From positions 62,001 to 126,000 of IMG/VR virus record IMGVR_UViG_3300009082_000016: a stretch of 64,000 bases of DNA; one strand, given 5' to 3'. The position numbers and the translations under genes were made by a program. This DNA comes from a virus. This document shows, in pieces, positions 23,005-31,166 of this stretch (position 1 is the first letter of the stretch; every line of letters begins with the position of its first letter). The notes below the pieces were generated by a model, which ran no database searches, was not told where the DNA came from, and was given only the letters and a program-made list of their open reading frames with translations.

Positions 23005-26000
23005 CAGCCGGCACCTCCTGAAGCCGCAGCGCCGCCCCCGCCCCCGCTGCGGCGGAGCACGGCCATGCCCAGCCCGCCGCTGCCGCCACCCGACGCGGTC
23101 CCCTGGGCGCCACCGGTCTCCGCAGATGAACCGGGCGTGGTGGGCGTTTTTCCACCAGTACCCCCGGTGGGCACTGCGGCAGCGGCCGCACCGGGAACGG
23201 TGACTTTCGTGAGGTCAATCTCCCAGGTGATCGCGCCAATGGCGTTGGCAATGTCCGTGGGCAACTGCTGCTGCGCCTGGGTCGCCTTGCTCTCCTGCTG
23301 CCGGACCCCCGAGGCGAAGCGGCCGTAGATGTCGCCGACCTGCCGCCCGAGAGCCCCCTGATCGAGCCCCTTGCCGGTCTCGAGGTACTTCCGGACATCG
23401 ACCCCGGATCCACCAAGTCCCGCTTCCTGGGCTGCCGTGGTGAGAGCTTCGACGCTGGCCCCCTGCAGACCGCTGACATCCCGGACCCTGCCGATGACGT
23501 CGAGCAGGGCCTTCCGACGCGCATCCGTACTCCCACGGCCGGCACGCTGGAGGCGGCGCAGGCTGTTACCCGCCCCCTCGACCGCGGCGAGGGCGTCGGT
23601 ATAGCCAACCGCCGACAGGGCGCCGAGCCGGCGCTGGTGTTCCTTCGGGTCGGAGCCGGCATAGACGTTGGCAACGAGCTCGCCGACACGGCCGGGATCG
23701 ATCGTATCCCCCGCCAGGCCGGAAAGGGTGCCGACCAGATTCCCGAGAGCGGGATCGCTTTTCGCGAGCTCCTTGAGCTTGTCGACCTGCTCCGGGCTCG
23801 CACCGAACATCGTCTTGGTGGCCTTCGAGACGTCCTGCCAACCGATGACAGCATTCCCCCGGCCGATCATCAGCGTGGCGTTGAGCGCCTCGCGGACACC
23901 GTCATCCCCACCACGGTTCAAAGCCTCCTGGATGGGACCCTGTTCCATGATCTCGTCGACCTGGGCCCGGCTGAGCCCCTTCCCCTCAAGGGCCGCCAGG
24001 AAGATGCCGCGAGAATCCGCCCCAGGTTGCACAGCACTCTTTCCCGCCGAGAGCAGATCGTCGGCACTCTTGCCGAACAAGGCACCACCCTTCTGCTCCG
24101 TGAGCTCCATCATCTTCCCGGAGAGGTCGGACGTCGCACGCAGGAAGCCGCGGATCTTCGACATCTCCCACGAGACGACGTCCTTGCCCTTGCCCTCCGT
24201 CCGGAACATGCCGCGGAGCGCCTGGTCGTAGGCGTCACCGCCCTGGCCCATGAGCGGCCCGCCCTTCAGAAGCTCCTGGTAGGAGAACGCGCCGATGCCG
24301 AGCTCACCAGGCTTGAGCCAACCCTTCTCGATCGCCTCGCGCTCTTCCGGCTTGAGCACCTTCCCCATCGCGAGCTCGGCGGCCTGCTGGTAGACCTGAC
24401 CCGAAATCTGGTTCCGCGTGACCTTCGTCAGATCGTAGCCGCGCTCCGCCATGGTCGTCTGGAGGTTCTGAACGATGCCCTGCATCTCCGCCTGGGTGAC
24501 TTCCACCTTCCGACCCAGGATGCTGAACTCCTGCGTTCCCGTCCACAGCTCGGAAATGCCCTTGGCTGCGGAGTAACCTTCGCTCTCCACGTTGTACGTC
24601 CCTGAACGAATGTCCGTGGCAATCTGCTCGGCGCGTCTCTGCATGAACGAGGCGTGCCGCTCCGCGCTCGCCGTCGTCTCGTCGACAGCGCCCGCGATCG
24701 GCCGCAGCCACTGCGACATGGCCCCGCCCCGCATCGCGTTCGCCTGCCGCAGCATGGCATCGTGCCGTTCGGACGAAACGCCGGTGGCGTGGGCCTGCGC
24801 TTCCAGCTCCTTGGCCTTGCGGAAGGTTTCCGTGACCTGGGAGGGGATCTCGCCGATGAGCTGACCACCCCAGTTCGAGGTCAGGGACGACAGCCCCGTG
24901 TACACGGCTTTGGCCTGCTGTTCGAGACGATGCTGCTCGTGCCACGGCAACTTCTCGAGCTGCTTCTGGGCTTCCGTGATAGCGGCGTTGACATCACCCG
25001 TCGCCCCGACGATGTACGAACCGGCATTGAGCATCCGGGCCTGGGTCTGAAGCGTCGCAATCTGGTTGGGGTCCGTGATTCCAGGAGCCACCGGCCCGGA
25101 GAAAGTGGAAAGACCCGGCCCGGCCCCCGCGCCCGCAGCCTGGTAGCGGCTCATGATGCCCTGGATCTGCTTCGACGAGCCGGGCCGGAACATCATGTCC
25201 TGCAGCGGGGCCGCAAGCCACGAGTCCGCCGCATCCACGGCGGCGCCCATCCGCTCCATCATCAGCTGCTCGAACGACTTCTGGACCTGCTCGCCCTTCT
25301 GCTCGAGCTTCTGGACCCAGCCCTGCACCCGCTCCTGGAACCCGCGCATGAACTGCGGGCCGCCGGCCTGCATGTTGCGGGCAAAGTTGGAGGACGCCTG
25401 CCGGGCGCGAATGTTGTTCGCCTGCTCTTCGATGCGGATGGTGTCGATGTTCTGGATCATCTCCGCATACGGCGCGACCTGCTCGGCGTTCATGCCCGTG
25501 AGCCGCCCCAACGTGATGCGCCCACGGCTGCTGGTCACGTCGTCGATGCCCCGCTCCTGGAGGACGTTGCGGTACATCAACATCTCGGCGTACGGCTCGG
25601 CCTGCATCATGTTGGAGGCGAGCTTGCCGCGGTTCGCAACCCAGTTGGCCTGACCGTACTGCCCCGCCCGGCGGGAGGCCTGACGCTGCAGCTCACCCAT
25701 CGAGAGCGTGCCGCCACGCAGCCCGGCCATCATCTCCTGATCGACGCCGCCCGTCGTCGGGTCAAGCATCGCCGCCGTGAGCCAGGCGCCGCGGCTGCTG
25801 TGCCGCATGCGCTGCGACATCTGCCCCAGGAACTGCGAGCCCATCGCCTGGATGCCGCCCTGCTCAGGGGACATGCCCGTCGCCTGGAACACGTCCTCGG
25901 GGTTGAGGATGCCGAGGTTGTAGGCCGTGCCCATCGTGCGCTGCATCATCAGGGACGCGCCCATCGCCTGGGGGGCGCGGATGCCGGCCTGCATCATGCC

Positions 26001-26666
26001 GGGCAGCGCCTGCTGCATGCCCTGCATCACCGCCTGCGGGCTCATCCCCGTGCCGTAGGCGACGCCCTGGACCTGCGACAGCGCGTTCGCGCCGGCCTGC
26101 CCGAAGAGGCCCATGCCGCGCACCTGCTGCATGAGCGCCATCGACTCCTGCAGCGACGTGCCGAGCGTCTGCGTGACCGTCTTCACCGCCTGGAGCAGCT
26201 CGGTGAACTTCTGCTTGAAGTCGCTGACCGTGCGCGTCGCCTGGAACGCGCCCATCTGCGTGCCGGCGCCGATGATCTGCGACAGCTCGCCCATCGTCGC
26301 CTGCGGCATGACCTGCTGCTGCTTGACCTGCTGGAAGATGGCCTCGCGCTCCTGGAAGCCGAAGCCCTGGCCCATCGGGCCGCCGCCGCCCGGGAAGGCG
26401 ATCTGCCCGATCGCCCCCATCACGTTCGCCCGGTTCATCGCGCCCTGGGTGATGGCACCGAGAATCGGGGTCTGCGGGGAGATGAGCGAGCCGAGGACGG
26501 CGGGGCCCATCTGCTGCGCTGCCTGCAACCCGGCGGGCGTCTGCGGGCCGTACATCAGGCCCTGCATCAACGTCGGCCAGATCGGCGGGGGTGCCATGTT
26601 CTGCTGCCCCATCATGGCCAGCTGCATGATCTGGGCGGAGCTCATCACGGTCGGTGGCGTTCCCAC
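23004..26666 (-). CDS. Tail tape measure protein
   Basis: The 1220-residue protein is Gln-, Met-, Ala- and Gly-rich, overwhelmingly helical, with long coiled-coil stretches and hydrophobic patches in the N-terminal half (MGPAVLGSLISPQTPILGAI). This is the hallmark of tape measure proteins, which set tail length and leave with the DNA. At roughly 1.5 A per residue (a known rule of thumb) a tail of about 180 nm is inferred. GTG at 26666 with AGGAT eight bases upstream is chosen; ATG at 26645 is possible. The last ~60 residues are Gly/Ala-rich. It is placed directly before tail-tip genes, as usual. Confidence 0.85.
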   Translation of the reverse strand: MGTPPTVMSSAQIMQLAMMGQQNMAPPPIWPTLMQGLMYGPQTPAGLQAAQQMGPAVLGSLISPQTPILGAITQGAMNRANVMGAIGQIAFPGGGGPMGQGFGFQEREAIFQQVKQQQVMPQATMGELSQIIGAGTQMGAFQATRTVSDFKQKFTELLQAVKTVTQTLGTSLQESMALMQQVRGMGLFGQAGANALSQVQGVAYGTGMSPQAVMQGMQQALPGMMQAGIRAPQAMGASLMMQRTMGTAYNLGILNPEDVFQATGMSPEQGGIQAMGSQFLGQMSQRMRHSSRGAWLTAAMLDPTTGGVDQEMMAGLRGGTLSMGELQRQASRRAGQYGQANWVANRGKLASNMMQAEPYAEMLMYRNVLQERGIDDVTSSRGRITLGRLTGMNAEQVAPYAEMIQNIDTIRIEEQANNIRARQASSNFARNMQAGGPQFMRGFQERVQGWVQKLEQKGEQVQKSFEQLMMERMGAAVDAADSWLAAPLQDMMFRPGSSKQIQGIMSRYQAAGAGAGPGLSTFSGPVAPGITDPNQIATLQTQARMLNAGSYIVGATGDVNAAITEAQKQLEKLPWHEQHRLEQQAKAVYTGLSSLTSNWGGQLIGEIPSQVTETFRKAKELEAQAHATGVSSERHDAMLRQANAMRGGAMSQWLRPIAGAVDETTASAERHASFMQRRAEQIATDIRSGTYNVESEGYSAAKGISELWTGTQEFSILGRKVEVTQAEMQGIVQNLQTTMAERGYDLTKVTRNQISGQVYQQAAELAMGKVLKPEEREAIEKGWLKPGELGIGAFSYQELLKGGPLMGQGGDAYDQALRGMFRTEGKGKDVVSWEMSKIRGFLRATSDLSGKMMELTEQKGGALFGKSADDLLSAGKSAVQPGADSRGIFLAALEGKGLSRAQVDEIMEQGPIQEALNRGGDDGVREALNATLMIGRGNAVIGWQDVSKATKTMFGASPEQVDKLKELAKSDPALGNLVGTLSGLAGDTIDPGRVGELVANVYAGSDPKEHQRRLGALSAVGYTDALAAVEGAGNSLRRLQRAGRGSTDARRKALLDVIGRVRDVSGLQGASVEALTTAAQEAGLGGSGVDVRKYLETGKGLDQGALGRQVGDIYGRFASGVRQQESKATQAQQQLPTDIANAIGAITWEIDLTKVTVPGAAAAAVPTGGTGGKTPTTPGSSAETGGAQGTASGGGSGGLGMAVLRRSGGGGGAAASGGAG

Positions 26667-26694
26667 GTCGGCTATCCTAGCACCGAACGGCGGC

Positions 26695-26722
26695 AAAGAA
26701 GAAGGGGCCCTCACCAGGGTCC
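26695..26722 (-). terminator. Probable intrinsic terminator upstream of tape measure gene
   Basis: On the minus strand GGACCCT pairs with AGGGCCC (one A-C mismatch) around GGTG and is followed by CTTCTTCTTT. It lies between the 126-residue gene ending at 26830 and the tape-measure start, separating two transcription units. The intervening 26723-26829 holds a small GGCGAC/GTCGCC hairpin and nothing else recognised. Confidence 0.45.
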
Positions 26723-26829
26723 TCCCTTCCCACGAACCGGGCACGCTCGACCGCGAGTCCCCGGGCGACTATGTCGCCGGCTTCCGCTTCACGGAACGCC
26801 TCAGAACGACGGGGACGGTCGGTAGACGA

Positions 26830-27210
26830 CTAGAGGCTGGCGCCCGAGAGCATGTCGGTCACCTCGGCCGGCAGGCCGGCGTGGCGGCCGACCTCCAAAA
26901 GGAAGTCGGGGTCCACGCCCTCGAAGAGGGCGTGGATCTTGTCGAGGCGGGGAGCCGAGAACGGGGCGGGCGGCCTCGGCCGCTGCCAGCCGCCCTCGAC
27001 GGCCCGCTTGTCGTCGAGGTTGTAGTACGCCACGTCCCGGGCGTGCTTGGCGGCGGCGATGACCGCCTTTGAGAAGAGCTTCATGCCCTCCTCGACGCGG
27101 TCGGCGTTGTCACGGGCCGACTCGATGGTCCGGAGGGCCAGCTTCTGGCCCTCCTCGGTGTCCCAGCGGACGACGGCGGTGGTGGGGGTGGGGGTGTTCT
27201 TGTTGGCCAT
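26830..27210 (-). CDS. Hypothetical 126-residue protein
   Basis: ATG at 27210 follows AGGTGAG. The protein has a Thr/Pro-rich start, a helical middle (EGQKLALRTIESARDNADRVEEGM) and a C-terminal helix-loop-helix (FEGVDPDFLLEVGRHAGLPAEV). No family is recognised. It lies immediately upstream of the tape measure, where tail assembly chaperones are often found, but no slippery frameshift arrangement is visible. That role is speculation. Confidence 0.7.
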   Translation of the reverse strand: MANKNTPTPTTAVVRWDTEEGQKLALRTIESARDNADRVEEGMKLFSKAVIAAAKHARDVAYYNLDDKRAVEGGWQRPRPPAPFSAPRLDKIHALFEGVDPDFLLEVGRHAGLPAEVTDMLSGASL

Positions 27211-27266
27211 GGTACTCTCACCTGCCACGGTGACGCGCCCAGAAATCGGGCTATGTCCACCGCGCA

Positions 27267-27334
27267 TGGCCCACGTCAGCGGCATCGAACCGCCACGCCT
27301 CCGCTTCACGAAGGCGCCCGGACTCGGTACGTGG
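27267..27334 (-). tRNA. tRNA-like element with truncated D-arm, possible Phe(GAA)
   Basis: On the minus strand the acceptor CCACGUA (27334-27328) pairs with GACGUGG (27277-27271) in six of seven positions, and G then encoded CCA follow. A T-arm (GGCGG, UUCGAUG, CCGCU) is present. So is a five-pair, seven-base anticodon-type arm (CCUUC, loop GUGAAGC, GGAGG) with U33 and anticodon GAA. Only about ten bases remain for a D-arm (CCG AGUC CGG) and three for the variable region, giving 68 bases in all. It may be a degenerate or unusual tRNA or a chance fold. Confidence 0.35.
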
Positions 27335-27349
27335 ATTGGATGGGAACGA

Positions 27350-27547
27350 TCAGCCCTTCGCGGGCGGAGCGTGGTCGCAGCCCCAGCAGTCGCTGGACGG
27401 GTAGCAGCCCCAGGGGCATGAGGGGCCGGCGGGCTCGGGGTAGAAACGGGCTTCGTCAGCCCGCTCCATCTCCTCCTTCTCCGCCAACTCCTGCTCTTCC
27501 GCCTGGTCGGCGGCGAGCTGATCGAGGCACTCTCGGCAGACGCACAT
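27350..27547 (-). CDS. Small Cys-rich (zinc-binding) protein
   Basis: A 65-residue product beginning MCVCRECLDQ and ending with CPWGCYPSSDCWGCDH. The two cysteine clusters flank a very acidic helix (EEQELAEKEEMERADEARF). The clusters suggest one zinc site. ATG 27547 overlaps the previous stop and has GAGGAGG upstream. Function unknown; one of about twenty such mini-proteins here. Confidence 0.7.
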   Translation of the reverse strand: MCVCRECLDQLAADQAEEQELAEKEEMERADEARFYPEPAGPSCPWGCYPSSDCWGCDHAPPAKG

Positions 27548-27810
27548 CAGTTCACCTCCTCGGGCCGGCGCACGGGAGAGACGATGTCGGGCGGGTTGAG
27601 GGCGGCGGCGAGAGAAGCATTCTCAACCATCACGAGCTGCGCCTTCAGCTCCTGCTCGACCTTCTCGAGCTCGAGAAGCCGCTTGTAGCCCAGACTTTGC
27701 TGCTCGAGCGTGAGCCGACCCGCAAGGCGCTTGAGCAAGGTCTCGAGACTGTCGATCGCCCCACGGGCAGAACGGATCCGTACCCGGAGGATGTCCTTCG
27801 TGGAATACAT
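27547..27810 (-). CDS. Hypothetical coiled-coil protein
   Basis: An 87-residue product from ATG 27810 (overlapping the previous stop). The central 50 residues form a continuous charged helix (RLTLEQQSLGYKRLLELEKVEQEL). No family is recognised. Overlaps on both sides indicate co-translation with the 150-residue upstream gene and the Cys-rich downstream gene. Confidence 0.7.
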   Translation of the reverse strand: MYSTKDILRVRIRSARGAIDSLETLLKRLAGRLTLEQQSLGYKRLLELEKVEQELKAQLVMVENASLAAALNPPDIVSPVRRPEEVN

Positions 27811-28262
27811 CACAGCACCTTCCAGCCGAAGGCTCGCGCCCGGCCAATCTGGTCGTCCGTAGACCAGTGTGTCAGGAGCGTTAGGATGGGACGACCATCG
27901 TCGTGGTCGAAGATGCCGACGACATGGCTTGCCGGTTCACCACCGACCAGCCGCTTTGCCTCGTACTCACGAAGCTTGGCCACGATGGCCTGCGAGTACG
28001 AGCCGGGGTGCTGGTCGAGCACCACGCAGATCTGGACCTCGAGCCCGTGGTCGTTCCAGCAGTCGAAGAACGGGGCCAGGAACTCGACCCCGCCGATCTC
28101 CTCGATGGTCTCGAGCGTCTCCTTCGCCCAGGACCTGGACGGATCGCCCTTTCGGGCCCAGTTCTCCAAGGCCTTCCGGATGCCGTCGGCGTCCGTCTTG
28201 CCCTGGGCGTCGGGCTCCCGGGGGACGGGAGCGGGAGGGGGGACGAGCTGCAGGTGCGCCAT
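27810..28262 (-). CDS. Hypothetical protein with possible RNase H-like or nuclease-type fold
   Basis: A 150-residue product with a Pro-rich N-terminus, a helical segment, then a hydrophobic strand (LEVQICVVLDQ) and an acidic motif (VVGIFDHDDGRPILTLL). The alternating strands and Asp clusters look enzyme-like, but I cannot assign a family. The start at 28262 has GAAGGAG seven bases upstream, directly below the leader hairpin at 28278-28315. Confidence 0.65.
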   Translation of the reverse strand: MAHLQLVPPPAPVPREPDAQGKTDADGIRKALENWARKGDPSRSWAKETLETIEEIGGVEFLAPFFDCWNDHGLEVQICVVLDQHPGSYSQAIVAKLREYEAKRLVGGEPASHVVGIFDHDDGRPILTLLTHWSTDDQIGRARAFGWKVL

Positions 28263-28277
28263 GGCGTAGCTCCTTCA

Positions 28278-28315
28278 CCAACAGGGGAAAGGGAGCAGCA
28301 ATCCCCTCCTGTTGG
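28278..28315 (-). promoter_or_regulatory. Leader hairpin immediately upstream of ribosome site
   Basis: CCAACA pairs with TGTTGG and GGGGA with TCCCC, forming a stem of about 11 pairs with a three-base bulge. It ends one or two bases before GGTGAAGGAG of the 28262 gene. Such placement can set translation level or mRNA stability. A second small hairpin (GGCATA/TATGCC) precedes it. Confidence 0.4.
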
Positions 28316-28340
28316 CATAGTTCTTATGCCCGTTCGAGCG

Positions 28341-28373
28341 GTCTTTTTTGCAGCTATTTTGGCTGAAAAAGAC
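28341..28373. other. AT-rich palindrome
   Basis: GTCTTTTTTGCAGC (28341-28354) and GGCTGAAAAAGAC (28361-28373) form a 12-pair inverted repeat in an otherwise GC-rich genome. It lies between the end of the 28421 gene and the 28262 leader. It could be an operator, or a terminator stem without a following U-run. Confidence 0.4.
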
Positions 28374-28420
28374 GAGGCTGCCGCCGACGTCGGATGAGCC
28401 TTCCCCCAGGAGCCTCCGGG

Positions 28421-28651
28421 CTACGCGGCAGCGGCTTCGAGCGTCTCCATCCGGTTCCGGACCTGCCGGTACCGGCGGCTCAGCTCCTTCCGCTCCGCGT
28501 TGAGCCGCTCCAGCTCCCCATCAATCTCGCCCATGGGGGCGACGTTGATGACGTCGTGAGCCAGGTCGATGATCCGCAGGAATCCCTGCCGGATCTCTTC
28601 CAGCTCACCACCCAGCCGTCGCAGCTCGCTCTGTCGCTCCATGGTGCCCAC
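28421..28651 (-). CDS. Hypothetical coiled-coil protein
   Basis: A 76-residue product with a helix-turn-helix coiled-coil arrangement (SELRRLGGELEEIRQGFLRII, then DGELERLNAERKELSRRYRQV). GTG at 28651 lies five bases after AGGAGG; the ATG at 28642 is too distant. It is the first gene after the sigma-70-type promoter at 28670-28697, with a leader of about 12 bases. No family is recognised. Confidence 0.7.
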   Translation of the reverse strand: MGTMERQSELRRLGGELEEIRQGFLRIIDLAHDVINVAPMGEIDGELERLNAERKELSRRYRQVRNRMETLEAAAA

Positions 28652-28669
28652 GGCACCCTCCTAATGTTC

Positions 28670-28697
28670 AGTGTACGTGCGAGTGGGAGGATGTCAA
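28670..28697 (-). promoter_or_regulatory. Sigma-70-type promoter
   Basis: On the minus strand TTGACA (28697-28692) and TACACT (28675-28670) are separated by 16 bases. The -35 is perfect and the -10 matches four of six. It lies in one of the few real gaps of the region, just upstream of the GTG at 28651, so it is probably used by host RNA polymerase to start the 28651-26830 run. Confidence 0.65.
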
Positions 28698-28710
28698 CTG
28701 GAACGTGCAG

Positions 28711-29094
28711 TTAGGTGGCAGGCTCTTCGGAGGCGGGTTCATCCTTCGCCCCCTTCCCCTTCTTCTTGCCTGCCTTTTCGGCCGGCTCGGGAAGGGGGGT
28801 CACAACAGCCTCCGACTTCTTGACCGCGGGCTTCACGACCGACCACCCGCTGAGCTCGTGCTGGGCGTGCTCCAGGAAGGCGATCAGCGCCTCGATGTCG
28901 TTGAGCACCTCCTGGATGATGTTCGGGTCGGCTGCCTCCTGAAGATGCTCCTTCACGTGGAAGGAGATGTCGCTCCAGACGGCGTGCGCGTTCTTCAGGC
29001 GGTCGAGCGCGTTGAGCACCGACTGGATGTCCTTGGCTTCGGCCGCCGTCTGCTGCAGGCGCCGAATGTGCTCGAAGTAGATGTTGGGTTGCAT
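28711..29094 (-). CDS. Hypothetical helical protein with Lys-rich tail
   Basis: A 127-residue product: helical residues 1-85 (QPNIYFEHIRRLQQTAAEAK...) followed by a Lys/Glu/Pro-rich disordered tail (AGKKKGKGAKDEPASEEPAT). ATG 29094 follows the preceding gene after three bases, with GGAGGAG as ribosome site. The tail suggests nucleic-acid or polyanion contacts. Family unknown. It ends the operon ahead of the promoter at 28.7 kb. Confidence 0.7.
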   Translation of the reverse strand: MQPNIYFEHIRRLQQTAAEAKDIQSVLNALDRLKNAHAVWSDISFHVKEHLQEAADPNIIQEVLNDIEALIAFLEHAQHELSGWSVVKPAVKKSEAVVTPLPEPAEKAGKKKGKGAKDEPASEEPAT

Positions 29095-29097
29095 GTC

Positions 29098-29682
29098 CTA
29101 CTCCTCCCGGGTCGCCTTGCGCGTCCGGGCCTTCACCTGATCGAACGACAACCGCTCGGGGCCGAAACCCAGCACGCGCTTCTCGTAGGTGTACATGTAC
29201 TTGGGGATGAGAAGCAACCGCTCGGCGAACAGGTAGCCGTAGTGCGTCAGCCGCCACATCCCCTTCATCTCCTCGCTCGGCTCGGCCTCCCGGGACTGCG
29301 GCTCGATCAGCTTCCAGGCCCAGTTGCACGATCCGCCGAGACGCGCCCGCAGCTTCTGCTTCTCCGTCAAGCCCGGCAAGGTCATCACGTAGTCGGGCAG
29401 GTTGACCCATGCGTACTCGGACGCACCGCTCTTGTCGTGGTCATCGTGCAGGCCTTCGCAGATGGAGGCGAAGTTCCAACGGGCGCCGTTGCGCTGGATG
29501 GAGACGGAGCCGTCGATCACGCGCAGGGCAGCTTTGCCCTTCTCGATCAGCGCGTCGTTGATCTCCGCCCGGATGGCGTTGACCTCGGGCGTCTCGAACG
29601 GGTTGGGAGCGACCAGCGTGAGAGTCCGCATCTTGGGCTCCCACAGGGGGAACAGGTCCGCCGGCTCCGGCTCGAAAGTCAC
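29098..29682 (-). CDS. Phage protein of unknown function
   Basis: A 194-residue product from GTG 29682, six bases after GGGAGG; the in-frame extension to 29709 has no ribosome site. The middle is alpha/beta with a Trp-rich stretch. The C-terminus (RLTHYGYLFAERLLLIPKYMYTYEKRVLGF) is strikingly aromatic and resembles a conserved block I have seen in phage hypothetical proteins, but I cannot name the family. It is coupled to the 28711 gene. Confidence 0.7.
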   Translation of the reverse strand: MTFEPEPADLFPLWEPKMRTLTLVAPNPFETPEVNAIRAEINDALIEKGKAALRVIDGSVSIQRNGARWNFASICEGLHDDHDKSGASEYAWVNLPDYVMTLPGLTEKQKLRARLGGSCNWAWKLIEPQSREAEPSEEMKGMWRLTHYGYLFAERLLLIPKYMYTYEKRVLGFGPERLSFDQVKARTRKATREE

Positions 29683-29719
29683 GGCGCCTCCCGCTTGCAG
29701 CCCTGGCACCTGTCGGCCA

Positions 29720-29980
29720 TCAGTTCTTCTCCCTGCTCCCCTTACTGGGGAAGCCCGCCACCTCCGGCTTCAACACGATCTCGTACGCGATGTTGTTCGG
29801 ATCTCCGGTCTCCTTGAACTCGATCGACTCGCACTTCAGGCGGCGGAACGGACTGGGCGCCTGGTCGACCATCTCCGCCTCTCCGTAGTGGCCGCAGTCG
29901 GAGCAGGAGACGTGCTTCGCCGTGCCCATCACCCACAGGACATGGCCGGAGCCGCACGCCGGGCAGGTGGGGTACTTCAC
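29720..29980 (-). CDS. Zinc-ribbon protein
   Basis: An 86-residue product beginning MKYPTCPACGSGHVLW with a second pair CSDCGHYGE, a classic CPxC...CxxC ribbon. A C-terminal strand-rich part follows (IAYEIVLKPEVAGF). GTG 29980 overlaps the previous stop (GTGA), so it is preferred over an upstream start. Binding of nucleic acid or protein via the ribbon is inferred. Confidence 0.75.
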   Translation of the reverse strand: MKYPTCPACGSGHVLWVMGTAKHVSCSDCGHYGEAEMVDQAPSPFRRLKCESIEFKETGDPNNIAYEIVLKPEVAGFPSKGSREKN

Positions 29981-30228
29981 CGGCCCTTGCCCCACTTCCT
30001 AATCGTGTTGACGCTCATCAGGTAGAGACCCCGGTCCACGCTCAGCACCACCCGCTCCCCCTTCGAGTTGATGGTGACGAGCTCGTACTGGATCTCGCCC
30101 TTCCCCTTCGGGGTGATCCGGAAACGGCCGGGGTTGTCCGGGTCCGGGATCGACTCGTGCTCGACCCACGCCCGGGCTTCGACGATCGGCCCCAACGAGC
30201 CCTCGTCCGGTTTCCCGCTGATGATCAT
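29977..30228 (-). CDS. Hypothetical 83-residue beta-rich protein
   Basis: The product alternates short strands (GEIQYELVTINSKGERVVLSVDRGLYL) and ends in a basic tail (TIRKWGKGR). ATG 30228 overlaps the upstream stop (ATGA). No family is recognised. It belongs to the co-translated chain 30793-28711. Confidence 0.7.
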   Translation of the reverse strand: MIISGKPDEGSLGPIVEARAWVEHESIPDPDNPGRFRITPKGKGEIQYELVTINSKGERVVLSVDRGLYLMSVNTIRKWGKGR

Positions 30229-30572
30229 CCCTTCTTCTCCAGCTTGTCGATCTCCAGACTCACCACCTTCTCCGGCTCATCGAGCGACTTCTCCAGCTCT
30301 GCGCCAACCTCCTGCAAGTAGCCGGCCAGACGGCGCAGGCGGAGCAGACCGCGCCGCGCTTCGTAGAAGCTCCCACTGGCCGGCACCAGGTACCCGTCCC
30401 GGATGATGGAGATCACCGTGTCGAGATCGAACTCGAACGGGACTTCGCTGTAGCCGAGGTAGCCCTCCATCAGAGCGTACAGCTCGGGGCTGAGTGGGTC
30501 ACGCTCGCCCTGCGCGTTCGCCCGCCAGCTGACCAGCTTCTGAACGAACGCGAATGCCTGCTCACGGGTCAC
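30225..30572 (-). CDS. Hypothetical 115-residue protein
   Basis: GTG 30572 overlaps the stop of the 74-residue upstream gene (GTGA), which fixes the start; the frame extends further up only as compositionally odd sequence. The protein is helical with an acidic core (PLSPELYALMEGYLGYSEVPFEFDLDTVISIIRDGYLV) and a basic helix near the C-terminus. Family unknown. Confidence 0.7.
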   Translation of the reverse strand: MTREQAFAFVQKLVSWRANAQGERDPLSPELYALMEGYLGYSEVPFEFDLDTVISIIRDGYLVPASGSFYEARRGLLRLRRLAGYLQEVGAELEKSLDEPEKVVSLEIDKLEKKG

Positions 30573-30793
30573 AGGCCTTCCCCCTCGCGGAACTTCCACT
30601 GCTCGTCTTCGTAGTACCACTCCAGCCAGCGGCCGGAGTCCAGGAAGAAGATCGTCACCCGCTCGTCGTCGACCGGCTCTTTCAGCTTCCGCATGGTGCC
30701 GGCCTCGGTGATCGCAACATCGAAATCGATCACGTCCTTGGAGGCGTGCGGGGTATCCGAGAACGGGTGCCACCGGGTCACGTTGAAGTTCAT
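30569..30793 (-). CDS. Hypothetical 74-residue protein
   Basis: A compact predicted beta protein (VTIFFLDSGRWLEWYYEDEQWKF) rich in aromatic residues. ATG 30793 lies four bases after the RyR gene stop, with its ribosome site inside that gene. Its stop overlaps the next start. No family is recognised. Confidence 0.65.
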   Translation of the reverse strand: MNFNVTRWHPFSDTPHASKDVIDFDVAITEAGTMRKLKEPVDDERVTIFFLDSGRWLEWYYEDEQWKFREGEGL

Positions 30794-30797
30794 CGCC

Positions 30798-31163
30798 CTA
30801 CTCCCGAATCCACTGCCGGGCGATCTCGCAGAGGGCGATGAACACGGCGTCCTTGTCCCGCTCCAGCTCGCCGAGGTCGGCGTACGGCACGAGGTCCGGG
30901 TGGACCTTCTTCTCCCGGTCGTACTTCTCGCCGTACACCCAGCCCATTGCGAAGTACGACTGCATCCAGCTGCCGTGCAGCTCTTCGGGCGACTTCGACC
31001 GCTGCTCGCCGCACTGCCGCTCGATGACCTTGATGAACTGGTCCTTGAACGGCTGCTCCCGGTCCCGCCAAGCCGACGGGATGACGGGAGCGTGCGCTGC
31101 GATTGCCGCCAGCCGGGCCGCCTCGTAGACGAAGATCGCCCGCTCGACCATCACGTCGCCCAT
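30798..31163 (-). CDS. RyR-domain protein
   Basis: A 121-residue protein whose C-terminal half matches the RyR (ryanodine-receptor) domain. LHGSWMQSYFAMGWVYGEKY (63-81) is followed by DREKKVHPDLVPYADLGELE; the conserved elements are GW.YG, KxHP and LVPY. The N-terminus is a hydrophobic helix (~8-24). RyR domains occur singly in bacterial and phage proteins, where they are thought to bind nucleotide-like ligands; the role is not established. ATG 31163 has GGAAGGA upstream. It could take part in nucleotide-signal sensing or counter-defence, which is inference. Confidence 0.85.
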   Translation of the reverse strand: MGDVMVERAIFVYEAARLAAIAAHAPVIPSAWRDREQPFKDQFIKVIERQCGEQRSKSPEELHGSWMQSYFAMGWVYGEKYDREKKVHPDLVPYADLGELERDKDAVFIALCEIARQWIRE

Positions 31164-31166
31164 CGA

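Noticed and set aside
28341-28373. Intrinsic terminator call for the AT-rich palindrome
   Set aside because: The U-run forms part of the stem rather than following it, so it is listed only as a palindrome.
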